64,000 bases of DNA from Adineta ricciae (lineage: Eukaryota; Rotifera; Eurotatoria; Adinetida; Adinetidae). The first letter of the stretch is position 1. Each line of letters starts with the position of its first letter. The DNA is taken from the NCBI GenBank assembly GCA_905250025.1, contig CAJNOJ010000015.1, positions 558,001 to 622,000 on the forward strand, read 5' to 3'. The notes beneath the pieces are model-generated. The model worked only from the letters and a program-made list of their open reading frames with translations, searched no databases and had not been told where the DNA came from. Shown piece by piece: positions 13,486 to 25,495 of this stretch. A program made the position numbers and the translations under genes.

Positions 13486-16102
13486 CTAGCGTGACGATTT
13501 CGACAAGGAAGATGAGGGTGAAGAAGAATAGACAGATGGAAAACGCGGTGCTGTCAATGAATTAAAATAAAGCTGTGGAGGAATGGATAGATAAGATGAA
13601 GGAGAAACAGCAGATGACGATGGTGATAGTTTATTTTTGTTAGTATTACTGTGTAATGACGACGTTGGCGAATGATGATGAGAATGAAATGGTGATAGAC
13701 CGAATGGATGAGGTGCTCCATGAAGAAATGGCGCCGGTGGCGGTGGATAGTAACTGGATGGATTAGTTGGCGGCGAGAAAAGCGAACCGTTGTTGAACGG
13801 ATGTGGCGATAGTAGTGAAGGTGGTGTAGACAGTGTGTCTTTGGTTTTTGATTTCGATGCTTTACCTGTAAACGAAGATAGAAACGACGGGGTGATCGTT
13901 GGCGACGATAATGATTTTGACGGTGAAGGAGTTTGAACAACCGAATTATTGTATGACGAGGAATTTTCATCGGTTTTGATTGTAGCTTTGGTGCTTGATA
14001 AATCTATTGGGATTGACGGAGTTGATTGTTCGATATGATCAGTTTGGGATAAAATGATTGATTTTTCTTGTATTGACGGAGGTGGACTGGATGATGTCGT
14101 ACTGGCACCACTCGTTGTTGGACTTACGCTTCGACTCGAACAATTATCACCTGTTTCATCATCGACACCGTTTCGAACGAGAGTCTTCTCTCCTGATATG
14201 GAATTGACTTCGTCTTCATCGTTGACACTAGTCGATGATGACGAAGGTGCACCACCGCCTGTGTCAGTCAGTTTCTCGATTGGTAAACTTTCCTCGGATT
14301 TCGACGGCGGTGCTTCGGGAATTTTAAACGAATTCGATTTCGATGATGCGGTACTTGATGTTACTGTTGTGCATATACCTCGACGTTTACCATTGCGCAA
14401 GATTCGTTCGGTTGGTTCATTTGATAAAGAATTTTGATTCGACTGTAAATGAATAGCGGATTGCAAGGACGACGATGAGGATGATGATGTTGTTGTTGTT
14501 GAAGTCAGCAAATAGTCTCGATTATGATTGTGATGATGATTGTGTCGATTATGTTTGGTAGGACGAACATCGGATTTGTAGCTATGAATAATGAAGAAAA
14601 AGAATAAAATGAAGCAAATAACAACAAATTTAATTGTCAATAGTCTTTATTTTTATTATTATTGTTTCGAGTTTTTTTTTCGTCTTTTCTTTCTTTCTCT
14701 TTCGTTCTTTTTTTAATTTTAAAATGGTTCGCTCAAGTGAGATAGAGAGTGAGTTCGAGTAGCCTCTTCAAGAACGTCGTATAGAGTGAGACTCTTCATA
14801 ACATACATATTCCCGTCTTCTTCTCGCCTCTCTTTATTTCTATTCATGATTAAAAAGGAATTGCCTCTAAGGCAATACTTACCGTGGTGGAGCCCAATTT
14901 TGTTCAGTTGTATTAAGCAATGCGCCAACATAAGTTTTGCCTAAAGCACATTACATTTAATGAAATTTAAGAGTGAATAGGCAGAAAAAGAGAGTACTTA
15001 CCACGCCAAGTAATATTTACAACAAGTACACCTAAAAGTTAATACATTTGAAAAATCGAATGAAATATATTGCAGGTAGAGAGATGTATCTTACCTTTGT
15101 CTGTTTCATTCCAAACAATTCCTTGTAGAACGACATTAGTGCCAGGTTCACATGAACCAAAAGACGATTCATCAGTTACGGATGACTGATCAACGGTTTT
15201 CGGATGCGTTTCATGATTAGTCGTAACATGATTATTGGTTAATTCATCATTTGTATTTGTTTCATTATTTGTCGATCGTTGTTTTTTCTTCAAAAAAAAA
15301 ACGAAGAAAATGCATGAATGAATTAATTGACAGATTTACACATTTATTCTCTTTCTTAAAGATAAGTGTTGTATGACGACAGCGATGAATAGCAGACAGA
15401 CACAGGACAAGAAGAAGAAGAAGAAATAAAGCAGCTGCGCGCATATACACACACACACACACACATCTAGAGTGTGTGTATGTATGTAAAGAGAAAAGTA
15501 AATAGGGCGAATGCACACGCATACATGCACACATCAAGATATCATTATCCCTCGGGGATGCCGCGCGCGCGAAAGAGAAATAAAGATTGAATTTCCCTTC
15601 TGTCTTTCGCGCTTCAATTGTATTCTACACAATATATATATATTACCTTTTTCTTACTGACTGATTGTCGTTGTTGTTGTTCCTCTTCCTCTGGTTGTTG
15701 TTGTTGTTGTTGTTGTTTGTTAATATTATCACTATTATTATCGTTTGTATCTGTCGTATCATCGACTACTGCAAGTTTACGTTTACGTGACGATGACGAC
15801 GACGATGTTTTCGTTGTTTTAACTTTAACTTCAACAGTTGTCGTCGTAGTAGTCGTAGTCAATAAGGTCGTATCATTTTCATTGTCAATTGATTCTGACA
15901 ATTGTTGTTTAGTTGTAGTCATTGAATTATTACAATCGATAGATTGCTTTTGTAGACGAGTAAATTTTTCATCAAGTTTGCCTGGCGAAATTGTGTTCGA
16001 ATTAGTCAATAAATCTCCTTTGTTATTGTTTCGTGGAAGTGTCAGACGAAGACGTTTTGCTGAATCAGTTTGTGATGATGGTGAAGAGTTAATCATCATC
16101 AT
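13486..16102 (-). CDS. Scribbler/ZNF608-ZNF609-like protein, copy B (no zinc finger seen)
   Basis: Five exons close in phase: 16102-15647, 15287-15095, 15031-15002, 14940-14883 and 14581-13486, giving 610 residues. The diagnostic core is intact: [32 protein letters not shown], then KTYVGALLNTTEQNWAPPR. It is split by introns at the same three phases as copy A, apart from one intron that A has just before GTSVV. The N-terminal exon is polyGln/Ser/Thr (SSSSSSRKRKL). The final 366-codon exon is Ser/Pro/His-rich with PPPPAPFLHGAPHPFG, and I find no C2H2 pair in it. It looks like a diverged tandem duplicate that kept the core and lost the finger, or never had it. Confidence 0.82.
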
Positions 16103-16179
16103 ATTAGATAAAAAACAAATGTCATCTAGAATACAATGTAGACAAATGAAAGCATTAAAGATGATAACAGAGACAACTC

Positions 16180-16357
16180 TCGATGCACAAAAAGAAAGCA
16201 GCTGGACTTTTCATGCTGACTTGAATACACATATATACTGCAAATGATTGCCTTTGCTTTCTCTTCTCTCCTCTTCTCTCTTCTCCTCTGCTCTCTCTCT
16301 CTCCCTCGCCGCCACTACTGCAAAAGAATAGCCACTTCACGCGCGCACACACACTTC
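16180..16357 (+). repeat. Inverted repeat 1, left arm
   Basis: Near-identical reverse complement of 17450-17610, beginning at TCGATGCAC and ending at CACACTTC. The two arms differ mainly in length of CT and CA/CG runs. The spacer is about 1.09 kb. The left arm starts about 80 bp upstream of the copy B start codon. Confidence 0.85.
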
Positions 16358-17449
16358 GCTCTCTTCTTTCCTTCAACACAAACATAATTTATAGATCTAC
16401 TCGCTCCTTGCGCTCTTTCTTTTTCCTATACGTATTTAACGCTTGTCGCGCACTTGAGTGTGTACAATTACAGATTCGCTAGCCTTCTCTTTCTGTCGTT
16501 CATCGTATGATAACACATACGTATACACATACATATATACACCAAACGTATACGTGTATGTACACGATGAACTCTCTCCTCCTTCTTCTGTTCGTTCGTT
16601 CATTTATTCATTCATTACTGCAATCAATGCTTGCAGACATCTAACATACAGGCAACAGAAAAGCAAAGAGGAAGAGAAAACGGGGGAGAGAAAGAGAAAT
16701 CATCAAACGACGCGAATGATTAGAATAACAATCGACATCAAGTGCGTGTGTACGACAGGAGACAGACGGCGGATGAACGACAGAGAATTCACTTAGCACG
16801 AAGGAGTGAACAAGTGAGAAAGAACACCCTCTTCTTCTCTTTATGTCGATTAGGAAGATCTGTTGCCAGAAGGCATAAAGTGACAGCTTCGTTACTAGTA
16901 GACATTCTAAACCATCGAATAAATATTGAATTTCAATCTTACCCATCTTCGATTGCTCATAAAGTACAATATGTATTACTCGTCTTATTCGACGCTTTTG
17001 TGTTTGTTAATGTGAGAGAATGTATAAAGATGAGTACACGTCAGGAAACAGAACACAAGCGCATACACATATACAAATCAAGGTGAGATTGAAAAGACGC
17101 ATGATGGACGGGTAGATGAATGAGGTGTATAATCATTGTTGTCGTTTGAGCGACAAATTGTAAGTATACGTATAGGGTGAGGACGGTGTCGAAGAAAAGG
17201 AGACGATAACGACGACGACGACAACGACGACAATAATATAAGCATCGATCGTTGTTGATTACATCACATAGTGAACGGATTAGCTATGGTTGTCGTCATT
17301 CATGTATTGGCGCCTCCCGTGACATTTTATTCTCTTGCTGCTGTGCAACTTCACATAGGCACGATAAATTGGTTGATTAAATATTGACGGTATACACATG
17401 GATGAGAGACGAAGAGAAAGATACGATGGCAGCATGACAACGAATCAGA

Positions 17450-17610
17450 GAAGTGTGTGCGCGCGCGTGAAGTGGCTATTCTTTTGCAGTAGTGGCGGCG
17501 AGGGAGAGAGCAGAGGAGAGGAGAGAAGAGAAAGCAAAGGCAATCATTTGCAGTATATATGTGTATTCAAGTCAGCATGAAAAGTCCAGCTGCTTTTTTT
17601 TGTGCATCGA
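17450..17610 (-). repeat. Inverted repeat 1, right arm, ends at an N
   Basis: Reverse complement of 16180-16357. Its outer end abuts the ambiguous base at 17611, after which the similarity stops. A scaffold join, chimeric foldback or masked polymorphism are all possible. Confidence 0.85.
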
Positions 17611-18752
17611 NAGAAAAAATTAATAAATTATAAACAATTTGTATCGGTATGTTTGTCGGGAAAGTCGTTTCGATGACTGGAAAGAAACGACACAAGTGTT
17701 GTGAATAAATCCGATAGAGGAGAAATTATCATTTAAGAAGATTAAATAAATGAAAAGAAAAAACTTCCAGTTGAGTGATTTCATATAGGCAATGCATGAA
17801 AATTAAATACAAAGAAAGTTATTCATTGAATTCATGAGAAAAAGACGATCTACGCTTGAATTAATCGATAGAGAAGAAAGAGATTTGCGTCCTATCCTAA
17901 TCATCATCATTACCGAACTGAATCGATTGATTTCGACGACATATAATTAGAGTTTCGTCATATTTTTATTATCGAGTAATAGCATTGTCGTTCTGTATGT
18001 TTTTTTTTCTCTCTACCAATTTGTTTGGTAGATTAACGGTTTCAAGTTCAATTCATCTCGAATGTCATGCGTGGACGATAGTTCAACATCCGAGAATTGC
18101 TAGTCAACTATAGATTAAATCCGGAAACCAACTAAGAATCACGAGTTCATTCATTTCCGTTTTTTGTCGTTTCTATGTGCGAGACACTGCTGGCCTGAAG
18201 ACAATTGTTAGTAATTCAACGAATGGATAATTAAGAAAATGTGTCATTCAATATGAAAAGATTTTCTTCGATTTGATCATTATCATAACTTGACTTAAGT
18301 TGACAATAATTGTTGATGATCGTATGAACTGATAAGAAGTAGGATGACTTTTTCTCTTGTGTCACTTAGGTTATATCAATCTTATCTGATCTATATCGGA
18401 CCTAGTGAGATTTTCTGATCGAAAAAGTCGAGAGTATTTCTATCGTCAATGAAAAATATTTCTTACTCATCACAGATAAGATAACTGTGCAATCAAAAAT
18501 AAAAACAAAGTACAAACTGTATTGTTACATAACTACTTCAATGAATACTCACGAAGTTTCCTACCCATCGAACTGAGTTAATTTGCGAAAATGTCAACCT
18601 GTTTATGTGAACTCACCGATTGTTATTAGTCTTGTTTCCACCCATTGTTCCTAATGTAAAAAAGATGTACTTTTAATGACAAAAAGTTTGCACAGTCACA
18701 AAATACATCTGCCCATCTGCATTTTCTCTCACACCCCTCCGTGCTTATATTG

Positions 18753-18760
18753 CATATAAA
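18753..18760 (+). promoter_or_regulatory. Putative TATA box of the 18824 gene
   Basis: CATATAAA lies about 65 bp upstream of the ATG of a compact intronless gene. Position and sequence fit a core promoter; there is no other support. Confidence 0.5.
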
Positions 18761-18823
18761 AAAACCATTAAATCATATTTTGATCACCCCTGATCTACCC
18801 AAGAAACTCCAAAGACTTCAAGA

Positions 18824-19495
18824 ATGAAAACAATTCTACTCATTTTCGTGACCCTTTTTGCTCTGGCCTTTGCATCACCTGTGACACCTGTAAAACCTCC
18901 GTCAATTATCGAATCACTCTCTCATTTGTTATACATTCATTTAAATCCGACTTTTCAAGGCACACTTCAGCAGTTAATTCAACTCGTTTTTCAATTCGGT
19001 GAACGACTTTTTCAACCAGTTGACCAAAGACCAACTCGTTCGAACGGACCCGTTCCCGCACAATGGGTTTCGCAATTATTCGGCGAAGTTAACAGCATAG
19101 CCACTCAATGGAATAATCAGGTTACTCAATTCTTTACCAATATTCCTACTATTTTCGAAAAGCATAGTCGCAGTTTCTTCAGTCTTTCAACAATCACACA
19201 CACGCTCTACGATGCCGTAGAAATTCTTATCAATGAATTAAAAGAATTCTTTGTCAATCGAATTCGACAAGTCATGCTTTCAATGATGGATAAACAGGGT
19301 GTGAAACAACAAAAAGGTGGTCGTGCATCAGGTGAATTCAGTTTCGAGATTTTCTTCAACGTCTTTCAACAACAAGTATCCACTATTTTCGAACAAGCCA
19401 AAGGACAATTGATTGCAAATATTGACAACGCAATTCATTTTGTTGAGACATACTGGCATGATTTGAAAGATGGCATACTTGATCACATCTTTTAA
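18824..19495 (+). CDS. Intronless secreted protein, unknown family
   Basis: A 223-residue protein with a textbook signal peptide (MKTILLIFVTLFALAFASP). The mature chain has no cysteine I can see. It is made of long amphipathic stretches (LQQLIQLVFQFGERLF, LYDAVEILINELKEFFVNRIRQ, FEIFFNVFQQQVSTIFEQAKGQ), so an all-helical, possibly lipid- or membrane-binding secreted protein is likely (inference). TATA at 18753 and AATAAA at 19513 bracket a short, complete transcription unit. No intron is needed, unlike most neighbours. I do not recognise the family and assign no function. Confidence 0.8.
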   Translation: MKTILLIFVTLFALAFASPVTPVKPPSIIESLSHLLYIHLNPTFQGTLQQLIQLVFQFGERLFQPVDQRPTRSNGPVPAQWVSQLFGEVNSIATQWNNQVTQFFTNIPTIFEKHSRSFFSLSTITHTLYDAVEILINELKEFFVNRIRQVMLSMMDKQGVKQQKGGRASGEFSFEIFFNVFQQQVSTIFEQAKGQLIANIDNAIHFVETYWHDLKDGILDHIF

Positions 19496-20389
19496 ATAAT
19501 TAAACCGAGAAAAATAAAGGAAAGTGTTTATGCCTAGTAAATGAATCAGTTTTGCTACGAAATTTTTTTCAAAATTATATAAACGACTCGATTTCTACAT
19601 TCGTATCAAATCACCTTCGAAAACATCTTCGTACCTGAAATGTAGACTGATTGATGAAATTCTATGCCGTAAACAGACGAAAGAAAACTGATAGGCCTTT
19701 TCTTAGTATAGACGAATAGACGGCGAGCTTCGATAACTGCCATATAATCCAATCAAACGCTCATCCTTGACAGTTTATACGATAGGAACAACCTTGATAT
19801 AGCAGTCATAGAAAGCTTATTACTTCAATCGATAGATCCAACAACAACAACCTGTGCATCAATTCGATAGTCAACTGTACAACATGTATATATTAGACGA
19901 ATTTGCTTCGTATATTAAACATAATGGGCTTGATGTCACTACTCATTTTCTAGTAAACGCCCAGTGTTGATAGTCGCTGAAGTGTAGATTTTTTTTTTCG
20001 TCATGCACTTGTAACTTTTCGAAGAGAAACAAAACAACATTCACTGAAAATCGAACGAAAACAAAAGTTTAAAGTACCGAAAATAAGTAATCGAATGTTC
20101 TGTTTGCTTTCAAATGTTTTTCTACAAGTCAACCTATCAACCATGCGAGTAACATGAATCTCCTGTTTTCTATCTATTCACCATCTCCATTTTAGCATAT
20201 TAAAAGGAAACTAGACTGCTTTGACGTCATCGACAAACGAAGCACATAAAAGATTGACATTGTTAAAAGAAGTCTATATATATGCGAAGTCTTAGTTCAT
20301 TTTATGAATATAAATTGCATTATTGATGATATATTTAGTCTTAATATTCTTCTGTTGCCAATAGGACATACGGGGTTGGAGAAAACAAG
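19496..20389. other. Intergenic between convergent genes
   Basis: About 0.9 kb. The first part is the 3' end of the secreted-protein gene, with poly(A) signal AATAAA at 19513-19518. The rest is AT-rich with no coding signal, up to the stop of the EVG1-like gene. Confidence 0.5.
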
Positions 20390-21410
20390 TCAGTTTGATT
20401 GTTTTTTCAAACGTTGTTCTAATGCTTTCGAGCGTTGACGATCGATCTGTTCCATTTCGCGTATTTTCTAAAAAAATATATCGTTCGCGATTGGTTTTTT
20501 GTCATCGGAAGTGAAAGCCTTTCTTACATCAGCAATTTCATTTGAAATAACCTCTTGATATTCTCTTCGTTTACCAAGTAGCGTCATGTGTTCAAGAAAT
20601 TCTTTTCTCTCTTCAATTTCAAGTACCACTAGAAGGTTCGAATTAATCTACACAAAAGAAAAGCTCCTTTTAATTCAACCTACATTCATCGAATCGATCT
20701 ATTTCGCGATTTGCACTCGGCGAGCAATCGCTGGATTTACAGGGCATTTTTGACGGATCAATACCATATGCCATGAGATTTGCCAAACGATCTTTCTCGT
20801 GATCAGTGCGAACTTCTATACAGACAAAATATATAACATAACAAGTGAAGCACAGCCATGACAAGATCAGAATTACTCGTTGGCCTCGGACGATAATCAG
20901 ATTGAGTGTATGCATTTGAATTAACAATGTCGTTATAAGTACGTAATCCTGATGGCTGTGAGTTACTAGAAGAGATCGGGGGCTTTTTCAGAAAATTAAG
21001 TAGTCATTTGTATGTACTTCGACGGCCGAATCGGTTTTACTCGTTTAGCTATTGGTACTTTTGGTTGAATTGATAATGGCTCAGAATTTGTTGACACGGA
21101 TGCACCGCCTAAGAATTCTCAATTAGTTACATGATTCTCTTTCAGATCAAAAAGATCAAATAGCTGCTTTCATATTTGTTTTAGATTCGGAGATCTTTCT
21201 TACGTAGCATGCCATTCGTAAGTTGAGAGAATTGAAAGCTATTCACTCGTGCTTCATCGGCAAGTACTATAAAAATCGAAACGAGACATTCATTCACGAT
21301 TCATCGAAACATCTTTTACTTTTCAACGATCTGTTTGTTTCCTTAGCTTTATTTTTATGATTTACACGCTCAGGTCTACGATCATCCCATAGACCATCGT
21401 CATTGAACAT
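20390..21410 (-). CDS. C22orf23 / UPF0193 protein EVG1 homologue
   Basis: Seven small exons close in phase: 21410-21320, 21266-21204, 21108-21018, 20965-20877, 20815-20684, 20628-20528 and 20467-20390. They give 214 residues, close to the 217 of the human protein. The C-terminal block DRFDELVLEIEERKEFLEHM followed by LGKRREY and KIREMEQIDRQRSKALE is the UPF0193 signature. The N-terminal FSQLTNGMLRGASV also aligns with the family (FxxxxLMxxMKRG). The tail is predicted coiled coil. Family members are linked to cilia and sperm in other animals, but the molecular role is unknown. Most exons are shorter than 135 bp and each is easily missed by ORF finders. Confidence 0.88.
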
Positions 21411-22894
21411 TGTTCTTTTCGTTTTATTTGACTCTTAGCTGTGCAATGTAAACAAAAAGTCTTATGCTGCTTTACTTTGTTTCTAAGCAACAGCCTTCAT
21501 AATGACCCTTGAAAATCTTGTTTATTTCTGTTATCGAAAGAATCAATTTTTCATCGTGCGTTTATCAAATATCGTATTATGTAGACGTACATGGAGACGT
21601 GATTTTTTCCTCGCTCATGTCTTTTTCTTTTCTTCATCGATTTGTTTATTCGCTACGTCGGCCGTCGGTTACAACTCTATACCGCCAACCATCGAACGAA
21701 CACACCCGCATCGAGTTGATTAGAGAGGAGAACATTCTGGATAGAAAAAAAGGAAGAGGAGGACCGAAGAAAAAGAGAACGAGAGAGAGAGAGAGAAAGA
21801 GAGAAAAGGAGAAACTCATTATACGAAGCATACATGTCCCATGCGAACGAGCGCGCGAACGACCGAACAATATCCCTTTTCATTTGAACTCTTCTCTATC
21901 CGTCGATGTGTCCGATCGCCACACACGGAGAAGGAGAGAGAGAAGGTCAACGACGTACACATATGCGTGCACAACACACGAACATGAACTACGCGATAAC
22001 GCACAGGTCGTATAACTGAATTTCTATGAAATAACAATCTCAACAACATTGCTCTAGTCTTCTATTGATAAGTTGTTTTGTTGATTATTTTTCTTTTTCG
22101 ACAGGACGAATAGTACCGGAAAATAATTCGCATTTTTTTCTTTTATTCTTTGTCATGCTTGATGACGATGTATTCGACACGGTTTTGTTTCGTTGCATTA
22201 CCGATCTAACACGTAGATTTGTAGGTAAACAAGGGACATTTTTTCCTCCGTTAGATTTTTCTGTCGATGTAAACTATGCAAGGGAGAAAAAGAGAATATA
22301 GAAACAGACAGCTGTGCAAAAAGAGAGCTCGACAAATTTTTGATAATCATCATCGTCATCAGCTATGAAGAAAATACAAATGGAAGAAGGGGCAGGCAAA
22401 AATGTCTTGTAGGGGCTTTTTTCGTTCTCTTTTTTTTTCGCCCACACACAAGCGCTCTTTTCCTCATACGCGCGCATACCCTAGTCTATTTTTGACGTTA
22501 ATGCGGACGTCAGTCAGCCTCGATCATTGTTGTATGAGTAGACTTGCTTCTTTCTTTCTTTTTTCCTCCGTTTCTTTTTTTCTTCGTCCAATCACAAACA
22601 GCATATAGGGACGTAATGTAATAGTGCCTTTCTATTTGTCTGTCGTCACTTTTTTATGTCTATGCATGTGAGCCCCTCCGACCCTCCATTTTCTCTTTCT
22701 TTACAAAGCAACATAAATACTGCTTATTAATGTCTCACCTTTTACCAGTATTTCAACGAGTGAATATAATCTCAACTCCCGCTAGATGTGTACTCTATTC
22801 GAAATGAAAAATTTTCAATTTCATTCTTCTAGATTAGCTCTTATTTTTCTGTGTTTTCTGTCGTTACAATCGACATTTTACTGCACATATCACC
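21411..22894. other. Intergenic between divergent genes, purine/pyrimidine biased
   Basis: About 1.5 kb upstream of both the EVG1-like (-) and PNRC-like (+) genes. GA runs (about 21770-21810, 21930-21945) alternate with TTC/TTTC runs (22430-22590). Overlapping small frames on both strands (21502-22608) are low complexity. It probably includes a long 5' UTR of the PNRC-like gene. Confidence 0.5.
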
Positions 22895-23470
22895 ATGCCA
22901 AATATGAATATGATCAACCGAAAATCGCCTGTTAAACAACAGCGTATTAAGCATTCACATTCAATACCTGTGGCCAATTCAAATACTGGCCGTATGAGAT
23001 CTACTAGTAGTATGGCATCTTCTTACCCGAGAATGTACAATAATAATAATCATTATCATAATTATCATTATTATTCCAATACAACTTCTCCAACTGCTAT
23101 GTCAGCTAGTTCATTACCTGCTGTACCCTTGTTTTATTCGAATACATATGCTGATCCACCTGAATGCTCATCGTTACCGAAACCGCCTGAATCATGGTAT
23201 TTACCATCATCCAATGTTGATAATTTACCGGTTAAAAACGAAGATAAAGTAGTAGAAGAAGAAATAAAAGAAAAAGTCATTGAAAAAGATATTTCAACAC
23301 CTACCAAACCGAAATCTGTTCTCAGTTCAAATCAGCAAACGAAACAAAATTTTCCGCGTCAATGTTATTATAATAATAACAATCAAGGTTTTTATAGTCC
23401 ATATTATTCGTCTAGAGCAACATCAGCGTATCAAAAATTTCCAACCCAATATATTTCTGTTAAAGCTTAG
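22895..23470 (+). CDS. PNRC-like (proline-rich nuclear receptor coactivator) protein
   Basis: A 191-residue intronless reading frame, Asn/Tyr/Ser-rich and disordered. The recognisable element is YADPPECSSLPKPPESWYL (about residues 85-105). It matches the C-terminal motif of vertebrate PNRC1/2 (DPPSPSVLPKPPSHW-type). That motif is the SH3-like proline stretch that binds DCP1A and links UPF1/nuclear receptors to decapping. An acidic/basic coiled stretch follows (KVVEEEIKEKVIEKD). The call rests on that motif alone, so PNRC membership is likely but not certain. The first ATG is used because the frame has no better one and the upstream is pyrimidine-rich. Confidence 0.65.
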   Translation: MPNMNMINRKSPVKQQRIKHSHSIPVANSNTGRMRSTSSMASSYPRMYNNNNHYHNYHYYSNTTSPTAMSASSLPAVPLFYSNTYADPPECSSLPKPPESWYLPSSNVDNLPVKNEDKVVEEEIKEKVIEKDISTPTKPKSVLSSNQQTKQNFPRQCYYNNNNQGFYSPYYSSRATSAYQKFPTQYISVKA

Positions 23471-25495
23471 ATCTTCGGGGGCAAGTGTTATCTTTTTTTT
23501 TCTTCTTCAAAATTTATCTTTCTTTCTTCTGTCTCTCTCTGAGAATGACTTTCTTCTTCTCAATACATATCTTTCTTCTTTATCCCTTCTTTTTCTAAAT
23601 CTGTTTGGCCCCCCCTCGTCGAAAGGTTCGAATTTTCTTCTGTTTTCTGTACAGTAATGCTTTGTCTCTCACGCAATCTCTTTCTATGTAAATGATGTAT
23701 TTATGTGTTTGAGCATAGCAAAGCAGTATTTTGTACATACGGCTGAGCCTCTCTGTGTCTCTGTCGACGACGAGGACGGTGATCCTACTGTTTGTGTGTT
23801 TTCTTTTCTACTCATCACTCCCCCTTCATTTCAAAGACAAAGATATTGCAATAGTTTTCTTTTTTTTGTTCTTCTCTCTTTCTGTTTTCCGTGTTTAATG
23901 TCGATGTGTACACCCTTATGTGCGTTTCTATATATACATATATATTTGTGTTTGTGTGTGTGTGAGCCGTCCACAATCACCATCATTTATCAGTCGGAGG
24001 ACAACAACAAGAGTCACTTCTAGTCTTTTTTCTCTTCTCTCAATGTTCGTTTGTTTGTTTGTTTTTTCTTTTTCAATTTTGATTCGATGCATTGTAAGCA
24101 CGATTAGAAATAGTTCTTGTTTTGTTGTTTCTACCGAGTTCGCCTGATCGACTGATAACAGTGAAAAATTCTGTTTGACACTAATTTATTAATGATATAG
24201 AAAAGTTGCCTTTATGTTTCTTTTGAAAAACTTCTCTTTTTGTTTTCTTTTTTCTCACTCGACTGTGATGTGTATGTATATTTGAACGAAATTATCGAAA
24301 TACAATCTGTGAGCGAGAGAAAAGAAGAGAAAAAGTGTTCGAAAGAACGTTCGTTTTCTTTTCTGATTTTCGTTTTTCTTTTCGATCTTGCGAATCACGG
24401 TGTATGTATGTGTGTGCGTGTGCCATTGTATGTCTGTCTTCCTGGAATATGTTTTCTTCTTCTTCTCTGGTTTATTCAACGTGCAGTCTTTCCTATGTTG
24501 TTGATTTTGACTTTCGCGATACTTTGTGACTCAAGTCAGATTGTACATCAAGTCAGCGCTTCTACAACACTGTGGCAAAGTCTATTATCAATTTTCTGTT
24601 GTTTTCTTTTTCTTGTCGTTTTTCTATGTTCGTGTTAGTCCATTTGTTCCAACTAAAGTGCATGTCCTGTTCAGAAAAAAAATCTTATATCTTGTTATTT
24701 CTTTGGGTCACGAGGACACTTGGAAGGACTTATCAGGGATATGATAAGAAGTGCACAGAAAAGAACAGCATACTGTTATTAGAAAGATATGCCAGAGGTA
24801 TAGCGAAAGGATGACTGTGTGTGGCTTTTGTTTGGAGTGCCTGGATGCTTGTGTATTTAGTATATTCGGGATGATTCGAGAAATAATGTGACATTGATAA
24901 AAAACAAATTGCGTCACCGCTTATTCAAGCAGCGGATATCCATCGACGTCGGCGAACCATAATTATCTTTGCCCTTGTGTCATCAGATGATTGTGTTTAT
25001 TTATTAGGACTGTTCTAGTTCTACTTTTTGCTTTGCCGTTCTCCTTACTATTCTATCCCGTACTGGTAAAGTCTGGATTGACGAGGTTAATAAATGTTAC
25101 TTTGCAAATATAACTTGAGTAAATCTAATCGTCTCATTTATTGCTTACGCACAAAGAAAAGTTAATATTGGTTCGTATAAGTCGCTCAGGCCTAGTCCTC
25201 GTATGTTTTTCTCTTATTCTTATCATGGTGAATAAGTCATATGACGCGCGATTTACTTGTAAAAAAATCGTCATCCGACGTGTGTTGTTTTTGTTATGTT
25301 ATGATATTTTATTTAAATCATGAAAAAGGGGGAAAATGTAAATTTAAACGGATATCAAATAGTGAAGAGTCATACACTACAAATTTCAGAGATAAAAGCT
25401 CATTTCAAATACAAATACGAGATTAGAGTATATATGAACAATCGGAAGACATGAAAGACACGGATAAAGAATAGAAATAGCATTCTTTCGTCGAA
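23471..25495. other. Convergent intergenic / long 3' UTR region
   Basis: About 2 kb between the stops of the PNRC-like (+) and GIT (-) genes. The first kilobase is strongly T-rich with TTC, TG and GTTT runs, consistent with a long 3' UTR of the PNRC-like gene. Frames at 23703-24917 are T-rich on one strand only, without domains. No gene called. Confidence 0.5.

Larger units (their letters stand above)
16103..18823. other. Long intergenic, upstream of copy B, with inverted repeat and N
   Basis: About 2.7 kb between divergent genes: copy B (-) and the secreted-protein gene (+). It contains GA/CT and CA/CG runs and an inverted duplication (16180-16357 and 17450-17610) with a single N at 17611. 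There is a (GAC)n-like run near 17205-17230. Frames here (16155-17580) reflect biased composition. No gene called. Confidence 0.55.

Noticed and set aside
15618..16247. 209-codon plus-strand ORF with Cys/Val/Ser runs
   Set aside because: Antisense shadow of polyGln/Ser/Thr coding in scribbler copy B exon 1.
16155..17580. Shared ARVKWLFFCSSGGEG-like peptide on opposite strands
   Set aside because: It arises because the inverted repeat is read on both sides; composition is simple-repeat driven, so it is not a conserved protein.
16180..17610. Terminal inverted repeats of a DNA transposon
   Set aside because: No target-site duplication or transposase between the arms. The arms contain gene-flank simple repeats, and the outer edge coincides with an N.
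21502..22608. Cluster of ORFs on both strands upstream of the PNRC-like gene
   Set aside because: Low-complexity Arg/Glu or Ser/Phe runs from GA/TC tracts; no homology or start context.
23703..24917. T-rich ORFs downstream of the PNRC-like gene
   Set aside because: Consistent with a long T-rich 3' UTR; Phe/Ser/Cys-biased frames without domains.
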